32,348 nt of DNA from Bacteroidales bacterium (GTDB lineage: Bacteria > Bacteroidota > Bacteroidia > Bacteroidales > UBA4181): positions 1 through 32,348 of the forward strand of contig JAISWR010000001.1 of assembly GCA_031270985.1 (NCBI GenBank), read 5' to 3'. Position numbers and translations under genes: made by a program. Of the stretch, positions 1-8,525 are shown in pieces. Every line of letters starts with the position of its first letter. The first letter of the stretch is position 1. The notes beneath the pieces were generated by a model. It saw only the letters and a list, made by a program, of their open reading frames with translations, had not been told where the DNA came from and did not search any database.

Positions 1-3000
1 CCTGGTTTGTGAAAGGCGCAAATCCCTACGTGCCTGTGCAAAGCGAGGGACAAAAAGTGGCGGGGTATGTGTACTGGTTCGACAACGAGGCACAAGCCGC
101 CGTTACCGACTCGCTTGCCACACCCGTAACGTACTATGCAATGGACAAAAACCTGATTACCGACAGTTTGGCACGCGGCATCCACACCGTCAGCATGCGT
201 TTCCGCGACAATTGGGGACAACTGGGCGAAATAGTGACGGATACATTCAAGGTTTTGCAGGGAAATATCGCGAAAGCAAAAATTAAAAATTTGGAGCCGA
301 ATGTGAACCCTTATACCTATCGAATAAAGAGGCTGGCAACTGTTTACCGTTATTATCGCATTTTTGACGAAGCAAACAATCCTGTTGAGGGCGCCGTAGT
401 TTTTTACATTGTCGGTAATAAGGAATTTCACACGAACCCGAGCAATGCAGACGGCTACGTTACTATTGAATTTAAAACTTGGGGTAATGATGTGAATACC
501 AACAGCGATGATGATGTCACGGAAGGTATCGGCACAAACAATCGAATGTTTTTTACCGGTTTATACACAGATGTAAATAAAACCAAGCAAATAGAAGTTA
601 CCGATAACGATTTTGGTTTTGCTAATTTAATTGTATCTGACTATCAGGCAGACGAAGAAGAATATGCATTGGAACTGGAAGGCGAATTCAAAGGCAATAT
701 ACCTGTAACGCCTTGGGCAGAGCGGTTGGTAAGCGTATCGGATAAAGCAAAATTATCGCTTATTTTCAAATATGCTGATGACTGGAACGGGAAAAGGCAG
801 TTGTCGGAACATAAATACGCCTTTCAAAATAAATTTTCGGCTTCGTCTGGCGGAAAGTTAAAAACGCCTACGCCTGTATTTTCTGCTTCTGCTTCGCTCG
901 AAAACGGCGCAATTAATAAATACAAAATGGAAGCGGATTTTTCTTCCCATTTCAGGACTGCTTATGATTTGCTGTGCGGGTATTTGGAATATTCCGGAAA
1001 TACCGATACAAAGTTGTTTGCCATAGTAAAGGCAATCGGAAACTATTTGGACGACCCGCCTGAAATAGAAGAAGATAGAAGCAAAGGCGTGTTTACGAGC
1101 GGAAAGGTATCCGAAAAGCTTGATTTAAGTATGGGTGGAATTCCTGACGAGGTTTCGCCGATAAAAATAAAATTGGAAGCCAAACAGGGAGTCAAAGGTA
1201 CTTATGAATTTGGCAATACTTCCACTCGTGTCGGGATTTTGGGGAATCCGCATACCTATTCCGATTATTTGAAAAACGACATTAAAAAGAATTTTGATGT
1301 ATCGGGCAACATTGATTTTGGCGATTTTGCCGCCATAGACGGACTGAAATTTGGCGTTGACATTGAATCGTCCGAAGCGGGAGGAATGAAAATTGAGCGT
1401 AAAATGGACGCCAATTACAAGCCAACAGAGGGCAGTATAACCATGACGCAAAGTTCGGAATACGATGTTTCGGCAGAATTTACAACTGCTGCATTGCCTT
1501 GGTTACCCGCTTTCCACGTGAAAACAGGAAAAGAATATTCATCAAAATACACTTTGAAAAAAGACATCCTTGATAATCAAATGTATTTTCCGATTAACGA
1601 CCCCTTGTGGAATTATTTTAACCATAAAACAAGTTCCGTGTCGCTCGGAAATGCCGATGAGATTATGCCGAATATCGCGAATATCAGCAATGGTTTAAGT
1701 TCCTCCAACCCGCTTTTTTACAATATCGTTAACAATAATTTTTCTTTGAAAACGACGAAAAAATATACTTCGGCTATCGGCGTATCAAAAAAAATAGGAC
1801 TTACGGCAAGTTTTATCGGGCTTGACTGGAGTTTTGAAGCCTCTGCCTATGCATTGCTTGATGCAAAATATCCATTAGGAGAATTTTTGTATCATCCAAC
1901 AACAGACAAGATGTATCCGCAAGTAAAATACGCAGATATTGACAAACCGTATTATTGGTTTTCACCCACTCAAATGTTAGACGATTTATGGGAAAATTGC
2001 TGGGATGCCATCAAGAGGCGCTCCATTCAAATTGCCACAAAAGTGCTTGATTATTTGGAAGATGCTGTTATTTGGGTTACAGGTAGTGACGAAGTTCTTA
2101 CAAATTCTAATGTAGAACGCCAATATGCTCGTTCTTTGAAAAATTATTCAAGACTGCAGGCGGCAACTCAAAACAAAAAATCCGTTTTGGCGTTCCATAT
2201 TCCCAGCAATGAGCAGGCATTTGATAACGATACGGAAGTGAAACTGGAATGGTTTTACCCCGGCGGCGAGTTGATGGGCAAAACAGAAAATCAAGATACA
2301 ATGGTCGTGATCAGCGATTTATTTTTCCTGCGAGCCGTTCACAAATGGGATACTTTAAGCGTTGCGCCGCATGGCAATTTCAAAATCTATGCAACCGTTG
2401 GCGATGATGATTTGGCTTTCTTGGAAATAGACGACGCTTATCCGGTCTCTGTTTATCATCAGTCATTTGAAGACGAAACAAATACTTGGCATTTGATTGG
2501 TTCGGTAAATGATACGATTGAATATGATAAAATGGGCATGTATTGTCTTGGCATTGGCGTAAATTCCGATAACGAGCCACCCGTTATTACCATTTCCAAA
2601 GAAGAAAAAACGGTTCAAATCAGCATTACCGACAATATGGCAGTCTATTGGAAAAATGTATATGTTATTATCAATGGATTGACATCGCAATATCAGCGCA
2701 ATGGAAACACACTTGTTGCTACGTTGACGGAAGAACAATCGAGCAATGATATACATGTTACCGTACATGCATCCGACTTGGCAAGAAATGAATCTTCACG
2801 TACAGCAATTATAAGTGCGGCTTCGTCCGACGCCACTTTGAAAAGTCTCACGGTTAGCGCCGGAACTTTGTCTCCTGCATTTCATTCCGCCACCACTGTT
2901 TACACGGTAACTGTACCCAACGATGTGACAAGCATTGACGTAACCGGAACGGCAAATCACACGGCTGCGACGGTAAGCGGCAATGTTACAGGCAAGCCGC

Positions 3001-3350
3001 TTGATGTCGGCGACAATGTGGTGAATATCGTCGTCACCGCCGAAGACGGGATAATCGCAATGACCTACACGGTAACCGTCACGCGGCTACCGGTTGTCAC
3101 CGGCGTGGAAGAGACCCTGCAAGCGGACATCTCCGCCTATCCCAACCCTTTCAAAGGCGAAGTCCGTCTCACGGGCGCGGAAGGCTGCATGCTCACGGTG
3201 TTCACAACAACGGGAAAGGCTGTCCACACCCAAAAAGTAACCGGCGCGGATGAAACCATCCATCTGGAACACCTGCCTGCCGGCCTGTACCTGTTCCGGC
3301 TGGAAAAAAACGGAAAAACGAAAACGCTTAAAATAATGAATAATGAATAA
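1..3350 (+). CDS. Large secreted protein with type IX secretion sorting domain, 5' truncated
   Basis: The reading frame is open to the left edge (codons for W-F precede the first possible GTG at 9), so the gene starts outside the window; about 1115 residues are visible. Residues 1-85 (numbered from the GTG) resemble a beta-rich module seen in Bacteroidetes surface proteins, with YVYWFDNE and a GIHTVSMRFRD motif. Residues about 90-900 are not recognised. Residues about 941-1028 look like a cadherin-like beta-sandwich (LKSLTVSAGTLSPAF, then VYTVTVP and YTVTVTR). The last 70 residues form a typical type A T9SS sorting domain: YPNPF at about 1044-1048, then GLYLFRLEKNGKTKTLKIM. Such domains direct export through the outer membrane by the gliding/Por system and are usually cleaved. 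The middle of the gene is more AT-rich than its ends. Function of the cargo is unknown. Confidence 0.85.
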   Translation, partial: WFVKGANPYVPVQSEGQKVAGYVYWFDNEAQAAVTDSLATPVTYYAMDKNLITDSLARGIHTVSMRFRDNWGQLGEIVTDTFKVLQGNIAKAKIKNLEPNVNPYTYRIKRLATVYRYYRIFDEANNPVEGAVVFYIVGNKEFHTNPSNADGYVTIEFKTWGNDVNTNSDDDVTEGIGTNNRMFFTGLYTDVNKTKQIEVTDNDFGFANLIVSDYQADEEEYALELEGEFKGNIPVTPWAERLVSVSDKAKLSLIFKYADDWNGKRQLSEHKYAFQNKFSASSGGKLKTPTPVFSASASLENGAINKYKMEADFSSHFRTAYDLLCGYLEYSGNTDTKLFAIVKAIGNYLDDPPEIEEDRSKGVFTSGKVSEKLDLSMGGIPDEVSPIKIKLEAKQGVKGTYEFGNTSTRVGILGNPHTYSDYLKNDIKKNFDVSGNIDFGDFAAIDGLKFGVDIESSEAGGMKIERKMDANYKPTEGSITMTQSSEYDVSAEFTTAALPWLPAFHVKTGKEYSSKYTLKKDILDNQMYFPINDPLWNYFNHKTSSVSLGNADEIMPNIANISNGLSSSNPLFYNIVNNNFSLKTTKKYTSAIGVSKKIGLTASFIGLDWSFEASAYALLDAKYPLGEFLYHPTTDKMYPQVKYADIDKPYYWFSPTQMLDDLWENCWDAIKRRSIQIATKVLDYLEDAVIWVTGSDEVLTNSNVERQYARSLKNYSRLQAATQNKKSVLAFHIPSNEQAFDNDTEVKLEWFYPGGELMGKTENQDTMVVISDLFFLRAVHKWDTLSVAPHGNFKIYATVGDDDLAFLEIDDAYPVSVYHQSFEDETNTWHLIGSVNDTIEYDKMGMYCLGIGVNSDNEPPVITISKEEKTVQISITDNMAVYWKNVYVIINGLTSQYQRNGNTLVATLTEEQSSNDIHVTVHASDLARNESSRTAIISAASSDATLKSLTVSAGTLSPAFHSATTVYTVTVPNDVTSIDVTGTANHTAATVSGNVTGKPLDVGDNVVNIVVTAEDGIIAMTYTVTVTRLPVVTGVEETLQADISAYPNPFKGEVRLTGAEGCMLTVFTTTGKAVHTQKVTGADETIHLEHLPAGLYLFRLEKNGKTKTLKIMNNE

Positions 3351-3368
3351 TTAATAATTAATAATGTA

Positions 3369-3392
3369 GGGGCAACCCTATGTGGTTGCCCT
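3369..3392. repeat. Palindromic intergenic repeat, REP-like
   Basis: Perfect 8-bp arms GGGCAACC (3370-3377) and GGTTGCCC (3384-3391) surround a 6-base loop. AT-rich near-repeats of the form GAATAATGAATAAT lie on both sides. It sits just after the T9SS gene and could act as a transcription terminator, but it lacks a T tract. Its AGGGGC core and trailing CCCT resemble the palindrome inside the efflux adaptor gene at 8222-8245, so the two may belong to one family of small dispersed palindromes. Confidence 0.6.
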
Positions 3393-3488
3393 GCCTTAGA
3401 ATAGTGAATAATGAATAATCACCGGTGCAGGATTTCAGTATAAGATCGAAGCGGTATAAGTCCGAACCAAATCCTTTTCAACCGCATA

Positions 3489-4415
3489 TCAAATGGATGA
3501 AAAAGACTGTCGGACAGCTACTTGATCTTCCTTGACGACAAGTTGCGTCATCGCTCCCATCACAAGCGGGTGATTGGCTTCGCCGTGTCCTGCGGGAAAG
3601 TCGAAAGCAACGGGAAAATCAAAGGCTTCAACATGCTCGTGGACGATTTCAACAGCCGTTTTGCCGAACGGCGCGTTTCCTTCCTTCATCTCCGTTAACT
3701 CGCCTACAATCAAACCCTTTAGGCGGGACAGTATGCCGCTGATGCGAAAACTGTTCATCATTCTGTCCAAATGATACAGACTTTCGTTTACATCCTCGAT
3801 GAACAGGATGCAGCCTTCGGTCGGACATTGATACGGAGAACCGTTCAGACTGTAGAGTACCGACAAGTTTCCGCCCACAAGCGGCGCCACTATTTCCCCG
3901 CAACGGTTGCACGGATGCGGCGGCAAATCGTACGACAAGGCTTCTCCCCACAAAAGTTTGCGAAGATACTCCCACGATGCCGGTAAATGCGTTTTCTTTT
4001 CTTCGGCCAGATCAATAGGCATGGAACCGTGAATGCTCATCTGCTGCAATTGCCGGTTCCAGTAAGTCAGCAACACGGTAATATCGCTGTAGCCGACCAG
4101 CCATTTCGGAGGAAAAGAAGGCGCATACCGGTCAAGGGCGGGCAATAAACGCGCTGTGCCATAGCCTCCGCGAGCGCAAAACACCGCTTTAACATCAGAA
4201 CGAAGCATCATATCGCATAAATCACTAAGCCGTTGAACGTCATTTCCGGCAAACAAAAAATCTTTCAGTCCAAGACTGTTCCCTAATACAACGCGCAAAC
4301 CCCACGATTGCATCACTTCAACTCCCCGTTCCCATTGATCCGGAACAAGATGATACCCCGGTGCAATCATTCCCACGCTGTCACCCGACTGTAAAAAAGG
4401 CGGAACTACCATCAT
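3489..4415 (-). CDS. LD-carboxypeptidase (murein tetrapeptide carboxypeptidase, S66 family)
   Basis: 308 aa, normal length for peptidase family S66 (LdcA type), which removes the terminal D-alanine from murein tetrapeptides during peptidoglycan recycling, usually in the cytoplasm. The catalytic triad can be placed by motif and spacing: Ser110 in VGYSDIT, Glu207 in FIEDVNE, His277 in AGHGEANHP. Other family motifs are ARGGYGTARLLP (81-92) and PLVGGNLSVL (178-187). There is no signal peptide. The start ATG at 4415 lies about 20 nt below a good promoter (4438-4468), so the gene probably has its own transcript although the FKBP gene upstream is on the same strand, 142 bp away. Confidence 0.92.
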   Translation of the reverse strand: MMVVPPFLQSGDSVGMIAPGYHLVPDQWERGVEVMQSWGLRVVLGNSLGLKDFLFAGNDVQRLSDLCDMMLRSDVKAVFCARGGYGTARLLPALDRYAPSFPPKWLVGYSDITVLLTYWNRQLQQMSIHGSMPIDLAEEKKTHLPASWEYLRKLLWGEALSYDLPPHPCNRCGEIVAPLVGGNLSVLYSLNGSPYQCPTEGCILFIEDVNESLYHLDRMMNSFRISGILSRLKGLIVGELTEMKEGNAPFGKTAVEIVHEHVEAFDFPVAFDFPAGHGEANHPLVMGAMTQLVVKEDQVAVRQSFSSI

Positions 4416-4437
4416 CCATGATTTTCAATTATCATGG

Positions 4438-4468
4438 CAAATATAGATAATATCTTTCGGATTTCCAA
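4438..4468 (-). promoter_or_regulatory. Bacteroidetes-type promoter for the LD-carboxypeptidase gene
   Basis: On the minus strand a TTGG element (4468-4465) is followed after 19 bp by TATATTTG (4445-4438). This matches the Bacteroidetes primary sigma consensus of TTTG/TTG near -33 and TAnnTTTG near -7. It predicts a short leader of about 20 nt before the ATG at 4415. Confidence 0.65.
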
Positions 4469-4557
4469 AAGCGTGCGGATGAAAAGAATGAATGAAACAT
4501 CCGTGACAAATCGTCTTCCTTGGAAAGGTCTGCGATCCTGTCAGGTCAAACTTAGCG

Positions 4558-5118
4558 TTATTCGCTGATGTTCAACAGTTCTACATCATATACGATAACG
4601 GCGCGTCGAGGGATACAGTTATTGTCTCCTGTAAGACCATGTGCAAGGTGCGGCGGCAGGATGAACCGCGCCTTGTCGCCTTCCCGTAGCAAGAGAATGC
4701 CTTCTTCCAATCCTGCTTCAACGCCTCCCTGTCCGATCCGGAACGTTTTACTGCCCGACTGTGCGGACGAATAACAGACGGTATGGACACTGTCTGCCAA
4801 TGACAGGGTGTATGCTATTTCCGCCAGTTTTCCCAAAGCGGCTTTCCGTCCGGTACCGTGATCGTATATGTCATACCATAAGCCCGACTGCGCAGGTCGC
4901 ATTTGCCATTGATGGCGTTCTACGTATGCTTTTATAAACTCTGCGTCCTTTACTATCAGCGCCTGATTAGCTCGAATCAGCTGTTCGGTATGGTTGTCTT
5001 TTGTATTGCCGGCGTTACGCACTTGTGTAGCGGGTGTCCTTCTGAACAACAGTAAAAATAGGACTCCTGTAATAATAATAAGTACACCTGCCGTTATGAA
5101 AATCGTTTTATGGCGCAT
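4558..5118 (-). CDS. Membrane-anchored FKBP-type peptidyl-prolyl isomerase (GldI-like)
   Basis: 186 aa. One hydrophobic segment at about residues 6-25 should anchor it in the inner membrane with the rest in the periplasm; there is no lipobox cysteine. The C-terminal half (about 95-185) fits the FKBP fold: an RIGQGGVEAGLEEGILLL stretch, EGDKARFILPPHLAHG, and the final VIVYDVELL strand. FKBPs of this type catalyse cis-trans proline isomerisation and in Bacteroidetes include the gliding-associated GldI, a periplasmic folding factor. The start codon overlaps the 3' end of the DHH phosphoesterase gene by 11 bp, suggesting translational coupling. Assignment as GldI proper rather than a general FKBP is inference. 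Confidence 0.85.
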   Translation of the reverse strand: MRHKTIFITAGVLIIITGVLFLLLFRRTPATQVRNAGNTKDNHTEQLIRANQALIVKDAEFIKAYVERHQWQMRPAQSGLWYDIYDHGTGRKAALGKLAEIAYTLSLADSVHTVCYSSAQSGSKTFRIGQGGVEAGLEEGILLLREGDKARFILPPHLAHGLTGDNNCIPRRAVIVYDVELLNISE

Positions 5119-6130
5119 GGAGTTCGTTTTTGTAAAGCGGCAACAATTCGCGAAATTTTTTGACCGTTTCGTCCAATGATATTCGTATTTCGCCGCCGGA
5201 GGCGTTCAAGTGTCCGCCGCCCTTGAAATGTTTCCGGGCAAAATTATTGACGGAAAAGGAGCCTTTCGACCGGAAAGAAATTTTTATTTTGTCTTCCTTT
5301 TCCAGGAAAAAAGCGGTGAACCGGACGCCATTGACGGACAACGGCAAATTGACGAATCCCTCGGAATCGCCTGTTACAAAATCGTACCGGCGTTGTTCTT
5401 CCAGATTTAAACTGATAATCGCCGTATGGTATTCGGGAAAAACCTCCATTTTATTGTTCAGGCAATATCCCATCAGCCTCATCCGCTGGGCGGAAAAGTT
5501 ATCGTACACCTGATCGTAGATGGCGTCGCGGTCGATGCCGTATGCCAATAGCTCCGAAACTGTCGTAAAGGTGTACGACGTAGCGCTCCGGAAACTGAAA
5601 CAGCCGGTATCCGTCATAATGCCGGTATAAAGGCAGGAGGCAATGTCGCGGTCGATAAGCGCGGCATCCCATATTTTCAGCATGTCGAAAAGCAGTTCAC
5701 AAGTGGAGCTGGCGTTAGTGTCGGAAAAGAGATAGTCGGCGGAAAGCGATGGTTCCGGATGATGGTCGATGAGTATCCGCACGGCTTTGGATTCCGACAA
5801 CAAGCGGATCATGTCGGCGCTACGCTTGATTTGGCTGTAGTCCAGGTGAAAAATGTAATCAGCTTTTTCGATGGTAGCCGTTGCCAGTTCCTTTTGCCGC
5901 ATAAAATTGATTGTTTCATCGGTGCAGGGCAGCCAATGCAGGAACTCCGGATAGTCGTTGGGTGTAATCATCGCCACTTCATATCCTTTCTTCCGGAGGA
6001 ATTGATATAGCGCCGTCAACGCGCCCATGGCATCTCCATCTGGCCCTTGGTGGTTGGTGATTACAATCCGTCCGGGCGTTGCCAGAGCGTCTTTCAACCG
6101 TATCACTTGCTGCTGTTGGTCTAACGTCAT
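5108..6130 (-). CDS. DHH-family phosphoesterase, NrnA-like (oligoribonuclease / pAp phosphatase)
   Basis: 340 aa from the ATG at 6130. The frame extends 28 codons upstream, but that part is AT-rich, is not conserved-looking and lies over the likely promoter, so the shorter start is chosen. Motifs of the DHH/DHHA1 superfamily are clear: NHQGPDGDAMG (26-36, Mn ligands Asp31 and Asp33), FHLDYS (Asp97), IDHHPEP with the DHH triad at 122-124, SDTNASST (about 136-143), and a C-terminal GGGHLNASGG substrate-binding motif. NrnA-type enzymes degrade 2-5 nt oligoribonucleotides and dephosphorylate pAp to AMP in the cytoplasm. It heads a two-gene unit with the overlapping FKBP gene. Exact substrate is not decidable from sequence alone. 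Confidence 0.9.
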   Translation of the reverse strand: MTLDQQQQVIRLKDALATPGRIVITNHQGPDGDAMGALTALYQFLRKKGYEVAMITPNDYPEFLHWLPCTDETINFMRQKELATATIEKADYIFHLDYSQIKRSADMIRLLSESKAVRILIDHHPEPSLSADYLFSDTNASSTCELLFDMLKIWDAALIDRDIASCLYTGIMTDTGCFSFRSATSYTFTTVSELLAYGIDRDAIYDQVYDNFSAQRMRLMGYCLNNKMEVFPEYHTAIISLNLEEQRRYDFVTGDSEGFVNLPLSVNGVRFTAFFLEKEDKIKISFRSKGSFSVNNFARKHFKGGGHLNASGGEIRISLDETVKKFRELLPLYKNELHAP

Positions 6131-6182
6131 GATGTTCAAATTAATTAAAATCAGTATATTTACGGATAAAGTATGTCTTTTT

Positions 6183-6202
6183 GCCGTATGCAAATATACG
6201 GC
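6183..6202. promoter_or_regulatory. Hairpin overlapping the -7 element upstream of the DHH gene
   Basis: Perfect 7-bp arms GCCGTAT (6183-6189) and ATACGGC (6196-6202) enclose a 6-base loop. The minus-strand sequence TATATTTG (6198-6191), a good -7 element for the DHH gene, lies across the loop and one arm. The -33 partner is unclear: the nearest TTTG is 23 bp away. The dyad could be an operator or only the end of a neighbouring transcript; on the plus strand it is followed by five T residues. Confidence 0.45.
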
Positions 6203-6384
6203 TTTTTCCATCATGAATCGTCAAAGAAGAAATTAATTTGTACGCAATGGCATGTTGTTTTATCGACTTTGTTTGCCGCACTGACTGCCGTACGGGCAAA
6301 AGTAGGCCTAATGAATAACTAACGAAATACAAAATTTTGAAAACAGTTAATCCGATGATATGATTTGCGTGCTTCATTCATGGC

Positions 6385-7281
6385 TTATCGCGTTTTACTC
6401 TCTCGGTATTCCTTCGGCGAGACGCCGACTGCCCGTTTGAAATATTTCCCGAAAAACGACTGGTTGGCAAAATTCAGTTCGTCGCTGATTTGCTGGATGG
6501 TCATGTTGGTGGCTCGAAGCAGCGATTTGGCTTCCAAAATCACATAATCGGCTATCCATTCGAATGCCGACTTGCCGGTTGTCTTTTTGATGACGGCAGA
6601 TAGATGTTTCGGCGTCAGGCATAGCTTGTCGGCGTAGAAACTCACTTCGCGCGAATCCCTGTAATGCTGCAATATCAGACGGTAAAACGCATTGAACAGT
6701 TTATCTTTCTTGTCTTTTTGAATGGCGTATTCCTGCCGCAGCTGATTGAAATTGTTGATACCGTAGAAAAAAGCCTGCGACAACAAACGCACCATTTCCA
6801 TGCGGTACGGATTGGACGTTTGCTGTATGGCCCTTTTCAGTATCTGGAAATAATCCTGCAAATGCGCCATTTCCGCTTCATCCAGATGCACCACCGGATT
6901 TTCCCGCAGATAAAGGAATATGGGAGTTATGTCTTTCATGCTCAATTCGATGTTTTCGACAAAACGCCGCGACATGGCGATAAGCAGCACCGAAAAATCT
7001 TCGCTCCGGTAAGTATATTGCAGGATTTGCCCCGGCATGATGATAACAAAATCGTTGGCGGCGTAGCAGCAAGGCCTCAAGTCAACGCTGCCTTCCGCAT
7101 AGCCCTTCAGACAAATGGTCGCCACGGCTTCATTGACCTTTGTGGGATAATCGAAAAACGGCACCCCGCTAATGTCGTCAATCATAATATAATCATCGTC
7201 AATACACGCTACCGGAAGCGATTTCCGCACGGCGTCAAAATCTATCACGGTTCTATTCCGCTTCGTATTTTTCTTCTCCAT
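6385..7281 (-). CDS. AraC-family transcriptional regulator
   Basis: 298 aa from the ATG at 7281. A longer frame starts at 7320, but a strong promoter (7299-7328) lies inside that extension, so the inner start beginning MEKKNTKRN is preferred. The N-terminal half (about 1-180) is a probable ligand-sensing region of AraC type. The C-terminal 100 residues carry two helix-turn-helix motifs of the AraC/XylS family: LTPKHLSAVIKKTTGKS and MTIQQISDELNFANQSFFGK, followed by the usual FKRAVGVSPKEYR. The gene is divergent from the efflux adaptor gene, with the two predicted -7 elements about 90 bp apart, so it is a natural candidate regulator of that gene. Its effector is unknown. Confidence 0.93.
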   Translation of the reverse strand: MEKKNTKRNRTVIDFDAVRKSLPVACIDDDYIMIDDISGVPFFDYPTKVNEAVATICLKGYAEGSVDLRPCCYAANDFVIIMPGQILQYTYRSEDFSVLLIAMSRRFVENIELSMKDITPIFLYLRENPVVHLDEAEMAHLQDYFQILKRAIQQTSNPYRMEMVRLLSQAFFYGINNFNQLRQEYAIQKDKKDKLFNAFYRLILQHYRDSREVSFYADKLCLTPKHLSAVIKKTTGKSAFEWIADYVILEAKSLLRATNMTIQQISDELNFANQSFFGKYFKRAVGVSPKEYRESKTR

Positions 7282-7298
7282 ATACGTATTTTTGACCA

Positions 7299-7328
7299 CA
7301 AAGATATGCTCATTTTGCATAGCACAAA
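7299..7328 (-). promoter_or_regulatory. Promoter of the AraC regulator gene
   Basis: Minus strand TTTG (7328-7325), 18-bp spacer, TATCTTTG (7306-7299). It fits the Bacteroidetes consensus and decides the start of the AraC gene, because the ATG at 7320 would lie upstream of the transcription start. Confidence 0.6.
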
Positions 7329-7392
7329 AATATTTCCGCCTTTTGGAACAACATTACACGACATTTGACCTTTTCCGTGCAAAATAAGCCCA

Positions 7393-7400
7393 TACCTTTG
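7393..7400 (+). promoter_or_regulatory. Probable -7 element of the efflux adaptor gene
   Basis: TACCTTTG matches TAnnTTTG and lies 27 bp before the chosen ATG at 7428. The nearest TTTG upstream (7364-7367) is 25 bp away, longer than usual, so an activator such as the divergent AraC protein may be needed. Confidence 0.5.
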
Positions 7401-7427
7401 CAGCTAAATTTTAACAGTATAAAAACA

Positions 7428-8525
7428 ATGAATCGTCAATTTTTAAGTATGACAAATGTAAAATGCCTTATCCGTCCGGCCATGCTGCTTGCCGCTGCCG
7501 GTTTATCGGGCTGCGGCGGCAAAGCGCCGGAACCGCGCGAAAAAGTGATTCCCGTGAAAGTAATAACCCTTGCACCGTCGGCCCTTACAGCCGGACACAT
7601 CTACACAGGCACCGTAGAAGAATCAAGCGCCATATCGCTCAGCTTTTCGATGCTCGGCACGGTAGAAGAAGTCCTTGTGGCTGAAGGGCAACGTGTGCAA
7701 AAAGGACAGCTGCTTGCTACGCTGAACAGCGCCACGACGCGAAATGCCTTAACCACAGCGCAGTCCCAACTAAACCGTGCACAGGACGCCTACGACCGTT
7801 TGGCAAAGTTGCACGCCAACGGCAGTCTTCCCGACATCAAGTTCGTAGAAGTGGAAACCGGCTTGCAGCAGGCTAAATCAATGGTGGAAATTGCGCAGAA
7901 AAACCTCGACGACTGCCGGCTGTATGCACCGCGCAGCGGCGTTGTCGCCAGTCGCTCGATTGAACCAGGCGTGAATGTGATGCCCGGCGTAGCTGCGTTC
8001 AAGTTAGTTACGGTGGACAAAGTAAACGTGAAAATCCCCGTTCCCGAAAGCGAAATCGGCGATATCGCCCTCGGCCGGGATGCGACGATAGAAGTTCCCG
8101 CGCTGAACAACGGCACATTCACCGGAAAAGTCGAACTGAAAGGCATCACCGCTAACGCCATATCGCACACCTACGACGTAAAAATCGGCGTTGACAACCT
8201 TGCAGGGGCGAAAAATCTTGCAGGGGCGAAAAATATTTCACCCCTACTGCCCGGCATGGTTTGCAAGGTATCCCTGAAACGCGACGGTGTGCAGGCCGAC
8301 ATTGTCATTCCTAACCGGACGGTGCAAACTTCGCCGGAGGGAAAACATTTTGTATGGCTTGCCGACAACGGCGTTGCCCGTCGTCACTACATTACGCCCG
8401 GCAAGCTGAGCGGCAACGGCATTACCGTCAGCGAAGGTTTATCGGCAGGCGATTTGCTGATTGTCGAAGGCTATGGGAATGTAAGCGAGGGGATGAAGGT
8501 TGCTGCCAAATCCGTGATTAAATAG
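7428..8525 (+). CDS. RND efflux periplasmic adaptor (membrane fusion protein), lipoprotein
   Basis: 365 aa from the ATG at 7428; the longer frame from 7365 runs through the promoter. Residues 1-29 are a lipoprotein signal ending in the lipobox LSGC (Cys29), so the protein should be anchored to the inner membrane facing the periplasm. It then shows the usual MFP order: biotinyl/lipoyl-like half (VEEVLVAEGQRVQKGQLLATL), alpha-hairpin (about 105-160), second lipoyl half (LYAPRSGVVASRSIEPG), beta-barrel (VPVPESEIGDIALG) and membrane-proximal domain. Such adaptors join an RND pump to a TolC-like channel, but no pump or channel gene follows. An 18-bp tandem repeat plus palindrome (8199-8245) inserts residues such as NLAGAK twice before the LLPGMV motif. 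The stop codon coincides with the end of an IS-like remnant. Confidence 0.92.
   Translation: MNRQFLSMTNVKCLIRPAMLLAAAGLSGCGGKAPEPREKVIPVKVITLAPSALTAGHIYTGTVEESSAISLSFSMLGTVEEVLVAEGQRVQKGQLLATLNSATTRNALTTAQSQLNRAQDAYDRLAKLHANGSLPDIKFVEVETGLQQAKSMVEIAQKNLDDCRLYAPRSGVVASRSIEPGVNVMPGVAAFKLVTVDKVNVKIPVPESEIGDIALGRDATIEVPALNNGTFTGKVELKGITANAISHTYDVKIGVDNLAGAKNLAGAKNISPLLPGMVCKVSLKRDGVQADIVIPNRTVQTSPEGKHFVWLADNGVARRHYITPGKLSGNGITVSEGLSAGDLLIVEGYGNVSEGMKVAAKSVIK
8199..8245. repeat. In-frame tandem repeat with palindrome inside the adaptor gene
   Basis: Two adjacent identical 18-bp units (8199-8216 and 8217-8234, starting CTTGCAGGGGCG). The second unit continues into a palindrome: AGGGGCGAAA (8222-8231) against TTTCACCCCT (8236-8245), ten pairs with one mismatch. 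Eighteen bases are six codons, so the frame is kept and the protein gains repeated NLAGAK. The AGGGGC core is shared with the intergenic palindrome at 3369-3392, which suggests that a small mobile palindrome inserted into the coding sequence. Confidence 0.75.

Noticed and set aside
6141-6377. 78-aa minus-strand frame between the DHH and AraC genes
   Set aside because: AT-rich, no conserved-looking motifs, and it covers the predicted promoter of the DHH gene and its hairpin.
6664-7368. 234-aa plus-strand frame
   Set aside because: Antisense to the AraC gene, whose helix-turn-helix motifs are unmistakable; the frame has shadow-like composition.
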